A DNA stretch of 45,256 nucleotides, from assembly GCF_000981035.1 (NCBI RefSeq), contig NZ_LAYJ01000134.1, positions 1 to 45,256 on the forward strand, read 5' to 3'. Under the pieces are notes generated by a model. The model saw only the letters and a program-made list of their open reading frames with translations. It ran no database searches and was not told where the DNA came from. Made by a program: the position numbers and the translations under genes. Shown here piece by piece: positions 8,047 to 16,059 of the stretch. Numbering within the stretch: the stretch's first letter is position 1; each line of letters begins with the position of its first letter. The stretch is from Christensenella hongkongensis (lineage in GTDB: Bacteria > Bacillota > Clostridia > Christensenellales > Christensenellaceae).

Positions 8047-9068
8047 CACTTTTCTCCTCCTTTGCTTACAACGTCCGGCTCCACGTCGCCTTCTGTGTAT
8101 TCCACAAGAGGCCACGGGGAATTATCGTCCTTACCGGCCTGGTATTCTCCATAAAATTCATCGATATCCTTGATGAATTTACGGTTCAGCAGATGCAGCG
8201 GAATACCCTGCGGACAAACGCGGCTGCATTCGCCGCAATCCGTGCAACGCCCCGCCACATGGAACGCGCGGATAATATGGAACATGTTTTCTTCAAACGT
8301 ATCTACATTCGCTTTGCTGCTGATGCCGGAATTGTCATTATCAAACACACATTTGAGGCACGAGCAGGCCGGGCATACGTTCCGGCAGGCATTGCAGCGA
8401 ATACACTTGGATAGCTCTGCGCGCCAGAAGTTAAACCTCTCGTCCGGCGTCATTGCCTCCAGTTTTTTCACCATGCCAAAGCGGTCAAACGAGCTCTGTG
8501 GAACTGGGTGCCTGTCCTCGATCACCTCGTCAAAAATGACATGCTCCGTCCCCTTGCATGCGCAGCATTTTTCAAGTAAAACCTCGCCAAGCGCACACGT
8601 CTTATCGCCATAAATTGTCTTAACCTTAAGCTCGAGCTCGCTTGCGTCATCCTCAGCCTCTTCGACTCCTTTGATGTTACGGTTTGGCTCGATGCCTTCG
8701 ATCCCTTTGATTCCCTTTGCATGCAGCTTATCTATGTCCGCCATGCCGTGGCATGGAATTCCCAGCACATATACGTTTTCACGGTTAATCCGGTGCTCTT
8801 TCAAAAGCTGGTTGAAGCTGTAGGTATCACACGGCTTTAACAGCGCAAGTACCTTGCCTTCCTTTTTGCTTTCCGCAATCAGGTATTTGCTGAGGTTCGC
8901 ACCGCAAAAGCTGTTGTATATAAGCTCGTCAATATCATCCGGGCCAAAAACTGCCGGCGTATTATCGTAAAAGTACTCGCCTTTTTTCCAGCCGATCACA
9001 CGGTCAACAATTCCATCGGCAAGAAGCGCCTTCGCCCTTTCCCTGATTTGTTTCTCTATTGCTTGCAT
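8046..9068 (-). CDS. flxC: FlxC: 4Fe-4S dicluster subunit of the Flx complex
   Basis: 340 aa. The N-terminal two-thirds resembles FrhB-like / coenzyme F420 hydrogenase beta subunit proteins (KPCDTYSFNQLL, VLGIPCHGMADID, CCACKGTEH). The C-terminal part carries CIRCNACRNVCPAC and CTDCGECSRVCP. It is a likely electron-relay subunit between FlxA/B and HdrA. The ATG at 9068 has GGAGG at 7 nt, and the gene overlaps flxD by 13 nt. Assignment to FlxC rests on the domain order and on its place in the operon. Confidence 0.8.
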   Translation of the reverse strand: MQAIEKQIRERAKALLADGIVDRVIGWKKGEYFYDNTPAVFGPDDIDELIYNSFCGANLSKYLIAESKKEGKVLALLKPCDTYSFNQLLKEHRINRENVYVLGIPCHGMADIDKLHAKGIKGIEGIEPNRNIKGVEEAEDDASELELKVKTIYGDKTCALGEVLLEKCCACKGTEHVIFDEVIEDRHPVPQSSFDRFGMVKKLEAMTPDERFNFWRAELSKCIRCNACRNVCPACSCLKCVFDNDNSGISSKANVDTFEENMFHIIRAFHVAGRCTDCGECSRVCPQGIPLHLLNRKFIKDIDEFYGEYQAGKDDNSPWPLVEYTEGDVEPDVVSKGGEK

Positions 9069-9508
9069 CTCAAATCCTCCAGTCTCTTGTTCTCACCCAA
9101 TTCATGGATGGTCTGGACGAATTCGTTCATGACCTTAGAGAATCTCTGGCCCTCGGCAGCGGAAACCCATTCCACTCTTGTGCGGCCCTTTTCGATCCCC
9201 AGATAATCGAGCATACTGAACAGAAGCGTCATTCTTCTTCTTGCGTAGTAGTTTCCCGTAGAGTAGTGGCAGTCACCCGGATGGCATCCGTTGATGATCA
9301 CGCCGTCTGCCCCACGCTGGAACGCCCGCAAAATAAACATCGGATTTACACGGCAGGAGCAAGGAACCCGTATGATTTTAACGTTTGCCGGATAGGAAAG
9401 CCGGCTCGTCCCCGCAAGGTCCGCCCCTGCATAACTGCACCAGTTACAGCAGAACGCTACGATAAGCGGTTTAAATTCGCTCTTCTTTTCTTCGTTCAGT
9501 TCTTGCAT
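9056..9508 (-). CDS. flxD: FlxD/MvhD: hydrogenase iron-sulfur (delta) subunit
   Basis: 150 aa, MvhD family. The N-terminal CCNWCSYAGAD motif, the PCSCRVNP segment and GCHPGDCHY are the typical [2Fe-2S] ligand regions. In methanogens MvhD docks the hydrogenase onto HdrA; in Flx systems it delivers NADH-derived electrons to the bifurcating FAD of HdrA. The ATG at 9508 has GGAGG 10 nt upstream. It overlaps hdrA by 13 nt and flxC by 13 nt, so the three proteins are probably made in fixed ratio. Confidence 0.87.
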   Translation of the reverse strand: MQELNEEKKSEFKPLIVAFCCNWCSYAGADLAGTSRLSYPANVKIIRVPCSCRVNPMFILRAFQRGADGVIINGCHPGDCHYSTGNYYARRRMTLLFSMLDYLGIEKGRTRVEWVSAAEGQRFSKVMNEFVQTIHELGENKRLEDLRCKQ

Positions 9509-11484
9509 ATCGCATCCACCTCCGCCATAATCTGTTTATTGGTAAAGCCCTTCAAATCCATTGCGCCAGAAGGACAGGTAACCGTGCACGCGCCGCAGCC
9601 CTGGCAGACCGCCTCGTTCACACATGCAACCCTGCGCACTTCGCGCACTCCGTGGTCGTTGATTTCTTTTTCCACATAATCGATCGCCCCGTACGGACAA
9701 ACGTTCTTGCAGGCGCTGCAGCCATTGCACAGCAGCTCATCGCTGCCCGCGACACATGGATTGCAGGTCAGTTTATCCTTTGCAAGCAAACCGATCACCT
9801 TGGCTGCGGCAGCGCCTGCCTGGGCGACTGTCTCCGGGATGTCCTTGGGCCCCTGGCACACTCCTGACAGGAATACGCCCGCCGTCGGACTTTCCACAGG
9901 CCGAAGCTTGGGATGCGCCTCCGTAAAGAAGTCGTTCGTATCCATACTTGCCGTCAGCATCGATGCAAGGCTTCGTGCGCTGTCGTCCGGCTCGATTGCC
10001 GTTGCAAGCACCACGAGATCCGCGTCGATCAAAATCTGCTCCCCATTGATGAGGTCCGATCCCTGCACCTTTAGCTTGCCATTTTCTTCCGCAATTTTAC
10101 CAACCATACCCTTGATGTAATCCACATCGTACTGTTCTACCGCGCGGCGCTGGAACTCGTCAAAGTTCTTGCCGGGCGTACGCACGTCGATATAAAATAC
10201 ATGAACGTCCGTATCCGGATATTTTTCACGCACCAGCATGGCATGCTTTGCAGTATACATACAGCAAATTTTCGAGCAATACTGTTTTCCGCAGCCGGAG
10301 GTGTCGCGTGAACCAACGCACTGCACAAATACGATCGTCTTGGGATGTTCCCCGTCCGACGGGCGCAAAAGAACGCCTTTTGTCGGTCCTGCCGCATTGG
10401 TCAGCCGCTCAAATTCAAGCGACGTTACCACATCCGGGCATTGTGAATACTGGTATTCGTCAAACTTATCCAGTTTGATCGGATTAAAGCCTGTCGCAGC
10501 GATAATCGCGCCATACTGCCTCGTTACAATCTCATCCTGCTGTTCAAAATCAATCGCCTTTGCCGTACATACCTTTTCGCACAACCCGCATTTTCCGGTT
10601 TTGAAATGGATACATGCGTCATGGTCGATGACCGGAACGTTCGGAATCGCCTGTGCAAAAGGAATATAGATTGCACCGCGGTTTGAAAGTCCCATATTGA
10701 ATTCGCTCTTTGCTTTGCGCGACGGGCACTTTTCCGTGCACGCGCCGCAGCCTGTACAAAGGTCGCTGTTTACATTACGCGCTTTTTTCCTGATATCAAC
10801 CGTGAAATTGCCAACGAATCCGGATACTTTTTCCACCTCGCTGTACGTATACAGGTTGATTTTCTCATGCGATGCTGCATCCACCATTTTGGGCGTCAAA
10901 ATGCAGGCCGCACAGTCCAGCGTCGGAAACGTTTTATCGAGCTGCGCCATTTTACCGCCTATGGTAGGCGACTTCTCAACGATGTCCACCTCATATCCGG
11001 CGTCCGCAATATCAAGCGCTGTCTGTATGCCGGCGATCCCTCCGCCGATCACAAGCGCGCGCTTTACAACCGGACTTTCGCCAGCCGTAAGCGGTGCGTT
11101 CAGGTTCAGCTTTGCTACCGCGGCTTTGGCAAGTATGATCGCCTTTTCTGTTCCTTCTACCTTATCCTTATGAATCCACGAGCACTGCTCGCGGATGTTC
11201 GCGATCTCAACCATGTATGGGTTGATCCCCGCGGCAACGGCCGTTTTACGGAACGTTGCTTCGTGCATTCTGGGGGAACAGGAACAAACGACAATCCCGG
11301 TAAGGCCATGTTCTTTGACCGCCTCCTTGATTCTCGATTGTCCGCCCTCCGAACACATATACTGATAATCTGCAGTGTATACGACACCCGGCTCATTTTT
11401 CAGCGCTTCCGCTACCGCTTCCACGTCAACTGTCGCCGCAATGTTGCTTCCACACCAACAGACAAAAACTCCTATTCTCTGCAA
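9496..11484 (-). CDS. hdrA: HdrA: FAD-containing electron-bifurcating heterodisulfide reductase subunit A
   Basis: About 662 aa. An N-terminal CWCG-containing domain is followed by an FAD Rossmann motif (VIGGGIAGIQTALD, near residue 145) and the DCAACILTPKM ligand loop. Next come CTGCGACTEKCP and CGLCEKVC in an inserted ferredoxin domain, and two C-terminal ferredoxin motifs (CNGCSACKNVCP, CQGCGACTVTCP). The HdrA FAD is the known site of flavin-based bifurcation, sending one electron to ferredoxin and one to HdrB. The start is uncertain. A TTG at 11484 has AGGAG 11 nt upstream and yields MQRIGVFVCWCG; a GTG at 11493 is too close to that site. A 194-nt gap containing a small hairpin (11596-11614) separates it from hdrC. 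Confidence 0.9.
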   Translation of the reverse strand: MQRIGVFVCWCGSNIAATVDVEAVAEALKNEPGVVYTADYQYMCSEGGQSRIKEAVKEHGLTGIVVCSCSPRMHEATFRKTAVAAGINPYMVEIANIREQCSWIHKDKVEGTEKAIILAKAAVAKLNLNAPLTAGESPVVKRALVIGGGIAGIQTALDIADAGYEVDIVEKSPTIGGKMAQLDKTFPTLDCAACILTPKMVDAASHEKINLYTYSEVEKVSGFVGNFTVDIRKKARNVNSDLCTGCGACTEKCPSRKAKSEFNMGLSNRGAIYIPFAQAIPNVPVIDHDACIHFKTGKCGLCEKVCTAKAIDFEQQDEIVTRQYGAIIAATGFNPIKLDKFDEYQYSQCPDVVTSLEFERLTNAAGPTKGVLLRPSDGEHPKTIVFVQCVGSRDTSGCGKQYCSKICCMYTAKHAMLVREKYPDTDVHVFYIDVRTPGKNFDEFQRRAVEQYDVDYIKGMVGKIAEENGKLKVQGSDLINGEQILIDADLVVLATAIEPDDSARSLASMLTASMDTNDFFTEAHPKLRPVESPTAGVFLSGVCQGPKDIPETVAQAGAAAAKVIGLLAKDKLTCNPCVAGSDELLCNGCSACKNVCPYGAIDYVEKEINDHGVREVRRVACVNEAVCQGCGACTVTCPSGAMDLKGFTNKQIMAEVDAICKN

Positions 11485-11678
11485 GAAAATCACTTCTCCT
11501 CTCGCCTGTGGCAGTCGCCATGCTCCTTTCGCGGAAAAAACAACGCTTTCCACGCCTTGTACGTTTGTTGAATGACACGTAGCCCCATCCTTATACGCCG
11601 GCTTGTTCCCGGCGGTCTCATCGAACGCACATTTTTACAGCTTGGCCCAATTCCTGCAACAGGTTAAAATGCTAATAC

Positions 11679-12071
11679 CTACTTATTATACTTCCGCAAT
11701 GCACTGGTGATCGCCTGCTGTGGCATTTCATCATCCAGTATCTCCGGAATCTTCGTCACTTTCAAATGGTTTGCACCCTGCTCGCGGATCACCATAAGAC
11801 GCACCGCCTCAATGAGCTTGGCCGGTTCCACGCTGCGCGGACACCGCTCGACGCATGCAAAGCAGGAAAGGCATCTCCAGATTGATTCGGACTTTGCAAG
11901 CTTGTCTATCTGGCCTTTGCGAACCATCGCGACAAACTGGTGCGGGTGATATTCCATTTCATCATAAGCCGGACATGTTCCCGAACATTTCCCGCATACC
12001 ATACACTTTTTCGGATCGACGCCGCTGATCCTGACTACAGTTTCAAGTTGGTCTTTTTGTGCTTCATTCAC
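11679..12071 (-). CDS. hdrC: HdrC: 4Fe-4S subunit of heterodisulfide reductase-like complex
   Basis: 130 aa with two ferredoxin-type motifs, CMVCGKCSGTCP near residue 23 and CLSCFACVERCP near 68, the standard HdrC layout. It links HdrA to the HdrB catalytic subunit. The GTG start at 12071 overlaps the hdrB stop as GTGA, and AGGAGG lies 9 nt upstream, a textbook coupled start. Confidence 0.9.
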   Translation of the reverse strand: MNEAQKDQLETVVRISGVDPKKCMVCGKCSGTCPAYDEMEYHPHQFVAMVRKGQIDKLAKSESIWRCLSCFACVERCPRSVEPAKLIEAVRLMVIREQGANHLKVTKIPEILDDEMPQQAITSALRKYNK

Positions 12072-12868
12072 TGCGATGCGCCTCCTTCCTTCACTCCAAG
12101 CGCCTCAGCCAAAAGCTCTGTAAAGTAATATACCTGCAAATCATGCTTTGCGCTGTTTGCGTCAAGGTTGTACCTGCAAAGCGGACAGGCGGTTACAACC
12201 GCTTCCGCTCCTTTTCCTTCTGCGGAAGAAATAATATTCTCACACATTTTTTTTGGCGCTTCCTTATCCTCGATTACCACATATCCTCCGCAGCATTCGT
12301 TGCGGTATGGGTAGATAACAGGCTCTGCGCCAATCGCCCTGATAAAATCCTCTATGATCGTAGGATTTTCCGGATTATCAAACTGCAGCTCATCGCTGGG
12401 ACGCAGCAGCAGGCAACCGTAATATGCGCCTATCTTCCTGCCCTTCAGCGGATTTACCACCTTTTTTTTCAATTCATCAAAGCCTACTTTATCACGCAGC
12501 ATTTCAAGATAGTGGATGACCGGAGTTTCCCCCGCGTAATCCTCTTCCAGTTTGAGATAATTATTCACCTTCATGCGAATATCATCATCTGTCGCCATGT
12601 CGTTATTGACACGCTTTAAGACATGATGGCATGCGCTGCACAGCGTAATAAGCTCGTTTCCGAGCCCCTTTGCACTGTCAAGCGCCCTAACCGCCGAAAG
12701 CTTTGTGGCAATCTCATCCTTTGCCATCGGATAAACCGCGCCGCAGCACTGCCATTCTGGCAATTCCTCCAGGCTGATGCCCAGCGCTTCTGCAGACTTT
12801 CTTCCATATTCATCCAGTTGTTTTGCCTTTGTTTTTAAAGTACATCCCGGATAATAACTAAAAACCAT
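12068..12868 (-). CDS. hdrB: HdrB: catalytic CCG-domain subunit of heterodisulfide reductase-like complex
   Basis: 266 aa with two complete cysteine-rich CCG domains: YYPGC...QCCGA...CSACHH and YYGCLL...ECCGG...ACPLC. In methanogen HdrB these ligate the two noncubane [4Fe-4S] clusters that split a disulfide, so the site looks functional. The natural disulfide substrate in this organism is unknown. The operon suggests electrons end on the frdAB-like enzyme instead, or through a thiol carrier. The start is ATG at 12868. Its Shine-Dalgarno GGGAGG is 27 nt upstream, but a perfect 9-bp hairpin occupies 21 of these (see separate entry). An in-frame TTG at 12880 lies inside that hairpin. Confidence 0.9.
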   Translation of the reverse strand: MVFSYYPGCTLKTKAKQLDEYGRKSAEALGISLEELPEWQCCGAVYPMAKDEIATKLSAVRALDSAKGLGNELITLCSACHHVLKRVNNDMATDDDIRMKVNNYLKLEEDYAGETPVIHYLEMLRDKVGFDELKKKVVNPLKGRKIGAYYGCLLLRPSDELQFDNPENPTIIEDFIRAIGAEPVIYPYRNECCGGYVVIEDKEAPKKMCENIISSAEGKGAEAVVTACPLCRYNLDANSAKHDLQVYYFTELLAEALGVKEGGASQ

Positions 12869-12901
12869 ACTGATTTCCAATAGAAACTATTGGAACCTCC
12901 C
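12869..12901 (-). promoter_or_regulatory. hdrB translation start region with hairpin between Shine-Dalgarno and ATG
   Basis: On the minus strand GGGAGG (12901-12896) is followed at once by TTCCAATAG-TTT-CTATTGGAA (12895-12875), then ATCAGT and the ATG at 12868. Linear spacing is 27 nt, too long for normal initiation. With the 9-bp stem folded the spacing becomes 6 nt. The arrangement implies that initiation depends on the folded hairpin. Confidence 0.65.
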
Positions 12902-12927
12902 TTCTTCTAGCACTCCCCTTATTTTTT

Positions 12928-12952
12928 GGGAAAGGGGCGGCGCCCCTTTCCC
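12928..12952. other. GC-rich hairpin between fumC and hdrB
   Basis: GGGAAAGGGGC pairs perfectly with GCCCCTTTCCC around a 3-nt loop. On the minus strand it is followed by an A-run, not a T-run, so it is unlikely to be an efficient terminator for the operon. It may be an RNA-processing or stabilising element that sets the ratio of fumC to the hdr genes. Confidence 0.55.
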
Positions 12953-13022
12953 CTGTTTTCCTTCAAATGGACCGCGGCTGCTTTCCGCCGTCCGGCAAAT
13001 GGGTTGTGTCGCTTTACCAGAT

Positions 13023-14387
13023 TCAGATCATTTCCTCCGGATGGAATACCTCGTCGAATTTCTCCGGCGTAAGGAATCCAAGTTCTACGCACGCTTCTTT
13101 TAAGGAAATATTATCCTTATGCGCTTTTTTCGCCGTTTTCGCGGCATTGTCATAGCCAATGTACGGATTGAGCGCCGTCACCAGCATAAGCGAGTTGTGC
13201 AGATTGTGACTCATTTTCTCCCTGTCTGCCTTAATCCCTGTCACGCAGTTGTCGTTAAAGGATTTGAGGCCGTCCGTCAGAAGCCTTACCGACTGCAGGA
13301 AGTTGTAGATACACACCGGCATGAATACATTCAGTTCAAAGTTCCCCTGAGAAGCAGCCATGCCTACCGCAACGTCGTTTGCCATAACCTGTACGGCAAT
13401 CATTGTCATCGATTCACACTGGGTAGGATTTACCTTGCCCGGCATAATCGAGCTGCCCGGCTCGTTTTCCGGAATAAAGATTTCTCCCAATCCGCAACGC
13501 GGGCCGCTGGCCAGCCATCTCACATCGTTTGCAATCTTCATCATGTTTGCGGCAAGCGCCTTCAAAGCGCCGTGCGCAAACACAAGATCGTCCTTTGAGG
13601 TAAGCGCATGGAATTTATTCTCAGCAGTCACAAATTCCTTGCCCGTCAGGTTGCCGACCTGCTTTGCAATTTCTTCCGCAAAGCCTTTTGGCGCGTTGAG
13701 GCCGGTACCAACCGCCGTTCCGCCAAGCGCCAGCTCCTTTAATCCCGGAAGCGCAGCTTCAAGCATTTTCTTTGTCTTTTCGATCATATTGCGCCAGCCG
13801 CTGATTTCCTGCGAAAAAGCAATGGGCGTAGCGTCCTGCAAATGCGTCCGCCCGCTCTTCACGATCCCTTCATTTTCCTTTTCCAGACGCTTGAGCGTCT
13901 CAATCATACGATCCATTTCAGGCATCAGCCTATCTTCTATTCCAAGCACCGCCGCAATGTGCATTGCCGTTGGGAAGGTGTCGTTGGAGCTTTGCGACAT
14001 ATTGACATGGTCATTGGGATGCAGCAGCTTATTTCCGGCGATTTCGTTCCCGCGGTTCGCGATTACTTCATTCGCATTCATATTGGACTGTGTCCCGCTT
14101 CCGGTCTGCCATACCACGAGCGGAAAATGCCCGTTCAGCTTACCGGCAATTACTTCATCGCAGGCCTGTTCGATCGCAGAGCGTTTTTCTTCATCGAGTT
14201 TCCCAAGATTGCAGTTTGCAATCGCCGCCGCTTTTTTCAGGATTCCAAAAGCGTGCGTGATTTCGCGAGGCATTACCTCGTCACCAATCTCGAAGTTCTG
14301 CAGACTTCTCTGTGTTTGTGCCGCCCAGTATCTGTCAGCCGGAACCTTCATTTCTCCCATTGAGTCACGTTCAATACGATATTCCAT
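13023..14387 (-). CDS. fumC: Class II fumarate hydratase (fumarase C)
   Basis: 454 aa, the usual FumC length. It carries the superfamily signature [15 protein letters not shown] near residue 311 and the SGRTHLQDA and [11 protein letters not shown] substrate-binding segments. It interconverts malate and fumarate without an Fe-S cluster. Clostridia often use the Fe-S class I enzyme, so class II here is worth noting but not unusual. The ATG has GGGAGG 8 nt upstream. It lies 33 nt after the mdh-like gene and supplies fumarate to the frdAB-like reductase in the same operon. Confidence 0.95.
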   Translation of the reverse strand: MEYRIERDSMGEMKVPADRYWAAQTQRSLQNFEIGDEVMPREITHAFGILKKAAAIANCNLGKLDEEKRSAIEQACDEVIAGKLNGHFPLVVWQTGSGTQSNMNANEVIANRGNEIAGNKLLHPNDHVNMSQSSNDTFPTAMHIAAVLGIEDRLMPEMDRMIETLKRLEKENEGIVKSGRTHLQDATPIAFSQEISGWRNMIEKTKKMLEAALPGLKELALGGTAVGTGLNAPKGFAEEIAKQVGNLTGKEFVTAENKFHALTSKDDLVFAHGALKALAANMMKIANDVRWLASGPRCGLGEIFIPENEPGSSIMPGKVNPTQCESMTMIAVQVMANDVAVGMAASQGNFELNVFMPVCIYNFLQSVRLLTDGLKSFNDNCVTGIKADREKMSHNLHNSLMLVTALNPYIGYDNAAKTAKKAHKDNISLKEACVELGFLTPEKFDEVFHPEEMI

Positions 14388-14420
14388 TTCAACTGCCTCC
14401 CACTATTTTTTATAACAGAT

Positions 14421-15368
14421 TTATAGTTTTACCTGTTTAATAACATCTTTTAGCACATCGGCACTGTGCTTTAGCTTTGCGACCTCATCGTCGGTGAGCG
14501 TCGGCAGTACCGTCCCGCAGATTCCCTTTGAGCCAAGTACAAACGGAATGCTCAGGCACACGTCATCGATTCCATATTCGCCATGCAGCATGGAAGATAC
14601 CGTCATCACCCTGCTTGTACTTCCAAAAACACAGTCTACCATATGGCATACGGAAATCGCGATTGCATAGAAGGTCGCTCCCTTGCGTGCGATGATTTTT
14701 CCGCCCGACGTCCTGATGTATTGCTCAATTTCTTCTGTGTTAAGCTCCGCCTTAACCGCTCCTTCAATGTTGAATTCCCCATAATGACGCAGGATGTTTG
14801 CACTGCCAACGCGCGCTGCGGACCACGGTACAAATGAGCTGTCCCCATGCTCGCCCAATACATAGGCGTGCACGCTCTTCTGGCTGATCGCCAGATATTC
14901 CGCAAGGCGGCTGCGCAGCCTTGCCGTATCAAGCAGTGTTCCCGAACCAATCACCCTGCTTTCCGGGATTCCTGAAACCTTGCAGAAGGTATAGGTCAGC
15001 ACGTCTACAGGATTGCTTACCAGAATATAGACCGCATCCGGCGCATGCTTAACGATTTCCGGTGCAATTTCTTTGATGATATCGACGTTCGTCTGCGCAA
15101 GATCAATCCTTGATTGCCCTGCTTTTCTCGGAAGCCCGGACGTAATAATTACGATATCCGAACCCGCCGCGTCCTCATACGTGCCGGCATATATCTTAAT
15201 CGGTGCGCAAAAGGGCGTTCCCTGCCGCACATCCATCGCTTCGCCAAGCGCTTTTTCCGTATTGATGTCGATTACCACAACCTCAGAAGCAAGCCCTGTG
15301 ACCGCCAATGTGTACGTGATCGTCGCCCCGACGCTCCCAGCGCCAATTACCGTTACTTTCCTGCTCAT
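14421..15368 (-). CDS. mdh: LDH-fold malate/lactate dehydrogenase, probably malate dehydrogenase
   Basis: 315 aa, NAD-dependent. The Rossmann motif is GAGSVGATITYTLA, with Asp34 as the NAD-specifying acid; the catalytic segment is LGEHGDSS and the substrate-Arg region LDTARLRSRL. Overall it reads as an L-lactate dehydrogenase (GEHGD, GATFYAIAIS). However, the residue that chooses substrate, Gln102 in LDH numbering, is Arg81 in the string GLPRKAGQSR, as in malate dehydrogenases. The Gln-to-Arg change is known to convert Bacillus LDH to a malate dehydrogenase. Operon position before fumC and frdAB also supports oxaloacetate/malate. The ATG at 15368 follows GAGGGGG at 9 nt; an upstream TTG is less likely. 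Confidence 0.85.
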   Translation of the reverse strand: MSRKVTVIGAGSVGATITYTLAVTGLASEVVVIDINTEKALGEAMDVRQGTPFCAPIKIYAGTYEDAAGSDIVIITSGLPRKAGQSRIDLAQTNVDIIKEIAPEIVKHAPDAVYILVSNPVDVLTYTFCKVSGIPESRVIGSGTLLDTARLRSRLAEYLAISQKSVHAYVLGEHGDSSFVPWSAARVGSANILRHYGEFNIEGAVKAELNTEEIEQYIRTSGGKIIARKGATFYAIAISVCHMVDCVFGSTSRVMTVSSMLHGEYGIDDVCLSIPFVLGSKGICGTVLPTLTDDEVAKLKHSADVLKDVIKQVKL

Positions 15369-15386
15369 AAAACCGTTCCCCCTCAA

Positions 15387-16009
15387 AAATGATTAAGCCT
15401 AACTGATCCCTCATCAATTATAAAAAATGAAATTTTAAAATCCATTTCTTGCAAACTGTAATTTCTTTTTCCACAAAAATAGACATTTTATACTTTATTA
15501 TGAAACTCCATGCTGCTTTCAAGCATAATTGTCCTTTTCAATCCTCTATTTAATTTCCCGCAAAACCACTGTTCCGGTTATGACGTTTTCCTCATTTTCT
15601 TTCTGCTTTTTGGCGGGCGCACATACCAGCCCATCATGAAAAGCTATACTTTGTGTATATTTTAACAAATAATAATACGTTTGTAAATACTTATCTATAT
15701 AATCGGCGAAAATCGCAATAATTTTTAATTCTCCTATTGTCGCTTATTTCACACGTTTTAAAAACACCTGACAAAAACGTCTCGTTTCTAACACTTTTTT
15801 CGTGGTAAAATTGGTAAAATGGTCATTCCAATTTTTCCATCGTCCTTCTCCCTGCTTTTTCTCTGCAATAAATTTCTATCGCTGCTTTTTCCATTCAATT
15901 TTTCTTTCAATTCTATTTTACAACAATTTGATCTGTTTCTTACCAAATTGCAATAATAAATTTACATTTTTGCAGGAATTTGTCTCTTATGTAAAAATAC
16001 AGATAGAAA
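15387..16009. other. AT-rich 620-bp intergenic region upstream of the mdh operon
   Basis: It holds the mdh operon promoter and a Rex-like operator (15651-15687). It also has an AAAATTGG/CCAATTTT inverted repeat near 15807-15836 of unknown role, and at its right end the terminator of the alcohol dehydrogenase gene. The open frame at 15802-16047 is low-complexity and unsupported. Confidence 0.5.
15651..15687 (-). promoter_or_regulatory. Sigma-A promoter of the mdh-fum-hdr-flx-frd operon with overlapping Rex-like operator
   Basis: On the minus strand TTTACA (15687-15682), a 17-nt spacer and TAAAAT (15664-15659) form a good promoter. An 18-bp element, TTGTTAAAATATACACAA on the minus strand (15668-15651), covers the -10 box. 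It matches the clostridial Rex consensus TTGTTAA-N4-TTAACAA at 12 of 14 positions. Rex releases DNA at high NADH, which fits a fumarate-reduction operon that consumes NADH. No rex gene is in this window. Confidence 0.55.
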
Positions 16010-16029
16010 AGCCGGCTTTACTGCCGGCT
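16010..16029 (-). terminator. Terminator of the alcohol dehydrogenase operon
   Basis: AGCCGGC pairs with GCCGGCT around a 6-nt loop; on the minus strand TTTTCTATCTG follows. It lies 30 nt past the stop at 16060. Confidence 0.7.
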
Positions 16030-16059
16030 CTTCCATTTTGCTCATAAATCATCCCACTG

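Noticed and set aside
11643-11658. TGGCCCAATTCCTGCA, a -24/-12-like match on the plus strand
   Set aside because: Only a partial match, and it points away from every plus-strand gene, lying between hdrC and hdrA which are on the minus strand.
12928-12952. The fumC-hdrB hairpin as an operon terminator
   Set aside because: On the coding strand it is followed by A residues, and the downstream genes hdrBCA complete the same metabolic unit.
15397-15412. Possible sigma-54 promoter before the mdh gene (GC and CC with 10-nt spacing)
   Set aside because: Only the invariant dinucleotides match, and the transcript would start almost on the ribosome binding site. The sigma-A promoter at 15659-15687 is far better.
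15802-16047. An 81-codon plus-strand frame in the mdh upstream region
   Set aside because: Phe/Ser/Leu-rich translation of AT-rich DNA, no ribosome binding site, and it runs over the alcohol dehydrogenase terminator.
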